Assembly: GCA_900754145.1 (NCBI GenBank)
Contig: CAAEBW010000213.1
Location: 1-6,635, forward strand
From: Clostridia bacterium
GTDB taxonomy: Bacteria; Bacillota; Clostridia; Oscillospirales; Acutalibacteraceae
DNA length: 6,635 nt
Direction: 5' to 3'
The notes below the pieces were generated by a model. The model saw only the letters and a program-made list of their open reading frames with translations, did no database searches and was not told the origin of the DNA. Within the stretch, counting starts at the first letter, position 1. Every line of letters starts with the position of its first letter. This document shows positions 6,124 to 6,635 of the stretch, piece after piece. The position numbers and the translations under genes were made by a program.

Positions 6124-6635
6124 AAGAACAGAAAATCAATACATTTTTCATACTTGAATATGCTTTATGCGGTGCGATAATACTTGCAACGCTGCTTCAG
6201 AAAACAGCCTTGGCTTCCGCGGCGTTTACGGTGTCATTTGTTGCGCTCGTTATCTATTTTGTTAAGCTTTCTGTCTTTGACGGGGCAAGGAATTTTCTTA
6301 TTATAACCCTATTAATTGCGGGAATATCGCTTTTATCTCTTTTATTAAGTTCTCTGCTTAACGGAAGATTGCTGACTGTAAATTATTTAAAGGAATATTT
6401 TATTTTTCTGTCAACTCTCTTTTTTATGTTTATCGCGGCAAATGAAAAAATAAATACAAAAACGGCAAAAACAATCTTGGTCTTCAATGTATTTATCGCG
6501 TATCTTTATCCTATAGCCTACCGCTTTTTTCCGCAAAAAAACACCTATAATATACTGTCGCTTAATTTTTCCAATCCGAATCTTACGGCTATGTGGGTTA
6601 TGCAGTCTGTTTTTTATGCTGTGCTTGCCGTTTTA
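6111..6635 (+). CDS. Polytopic membrane protein, Wzy polymerase / O-antigen ligase-like, 3' partial
   Basis: An open frame from GTG 6111 to the window end, 175 residues without a stop. It is very hydrophobic, with about six predicted membrane segments at residues 12-30, 35-55, 61-83, 93-110, 121-140 and 159-175, separated by short loops. The stretch LNFSNPNLTAMW (151-162) resembles the FSNPN-type loop before a membrane helix in Wzy polymerases and O-antigen ligase-like proteins (PF04932), which join repeat units on the outer face of the membrane. Full-length relatives are about 400 residues with 10-14 helices, so over half is missing, including the large external loop with the catalytic Arg/His region. 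It overlaps the upstream gene by 13 bases. Position after the glycosyltransferases fits a polymerase. A flippase (Wzx) is less likely, since no MATE-like pattern is seen. Function is moderately sure; coding status is very sure. Confidence 0.82.
   Translation, partial: MPTVKEQKINTFFILEYALCGAIILATLLQKTALASAAFTVSFVALVIYFVKLSVFDGARNFLIITLLIAGISLLSLLLSSLLNGRLLTVNYLKEYFIFLSTLFFMFIAANEKINTKTAKTILVFNVFIAYLYPIAYRFFPQKNTYNILSLNFSNPNLTAMWVMQSVFYAVLAVL

Overview
This window lies inside one exopolysaccharide or capsule biosynthesis operon. All seven genes are on the plus strand. The first lacks its 5' end and the last lacks its 3' end at the window edges. The organism is most likely a low-to-mid GC Gram-positive bacterium of the Clostridia, such as a gut Oscillospiraceae or Lachnospiraceae relative. 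This rests on frequent ATA, AGG/AGA and TTA codons, purine-rich Shine-Dalgarno sites, and protein motifs resembling gut Firmicutes polysaccharide loci. It is an inference from style, not an identification.

Layout. 1-526 is the C-terminal 174 residues of a polyprenyl-phosphate sugar-1-phosphate transferase, the enzyme that primes repeat-unit synthesis on undecaprenyl phosphate. 526-1398 is a GT-A (family 2) glycosyltransferase. 1395-2540 is a polysaccharide pyruvyl transferase family protein. 2533-3543 is a second family 2 glycosyltransferase. 3556-4839 is a divergent GT-B (family 4-like) glycosyltransferase. 4888-6123 is a GT-B family 4 glycosyltransferase with a cysteine cluster. 6111-6635 is the N-terminal 175 residues of a polytopic membrane protein of the Wzy polymerase / O-antigen ligase type. 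Most junctions are overlaps of 1, 4, 8 or 13 bases. The exceptions are the two sides of the gene at 3556-4839, with gaps of 12 and 48 bases. No stretch over 300 bases lacks a gene. I see no RNA gene, IS element, CRISPR array, terminator or convincing promoter.

How the genes work together (inference from family knowledge). The priming transferase loads the first sugar phosphate onto the lipid carrier. Up to four cytoplasmic glycosyltransferases extend it. The pyruvyl transferase may add an acidic pyruvate ketal. The membrane protein at the right end would polymerise or ligate flipped repeat units outside the membrane. If each transferase acts once, the encoded repeat has at most five sugars from this window alone. 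The flippase, chain-length control and nucleotide-sugar genes would lie outside it.

I did not find a new kind of system. The most informative irregularity is the gene at 3556-4839. It is lower in GC (39.2% over 3601-4800, against 46.4% over 1441-2160, hand counted), does not overlap its neighbours, and is followed by a TAATG-coupled 22-codon frame starting MRILF that could be the stub of a lost gene. Together these suggest a swapped-in glycosyltransferase cassette.
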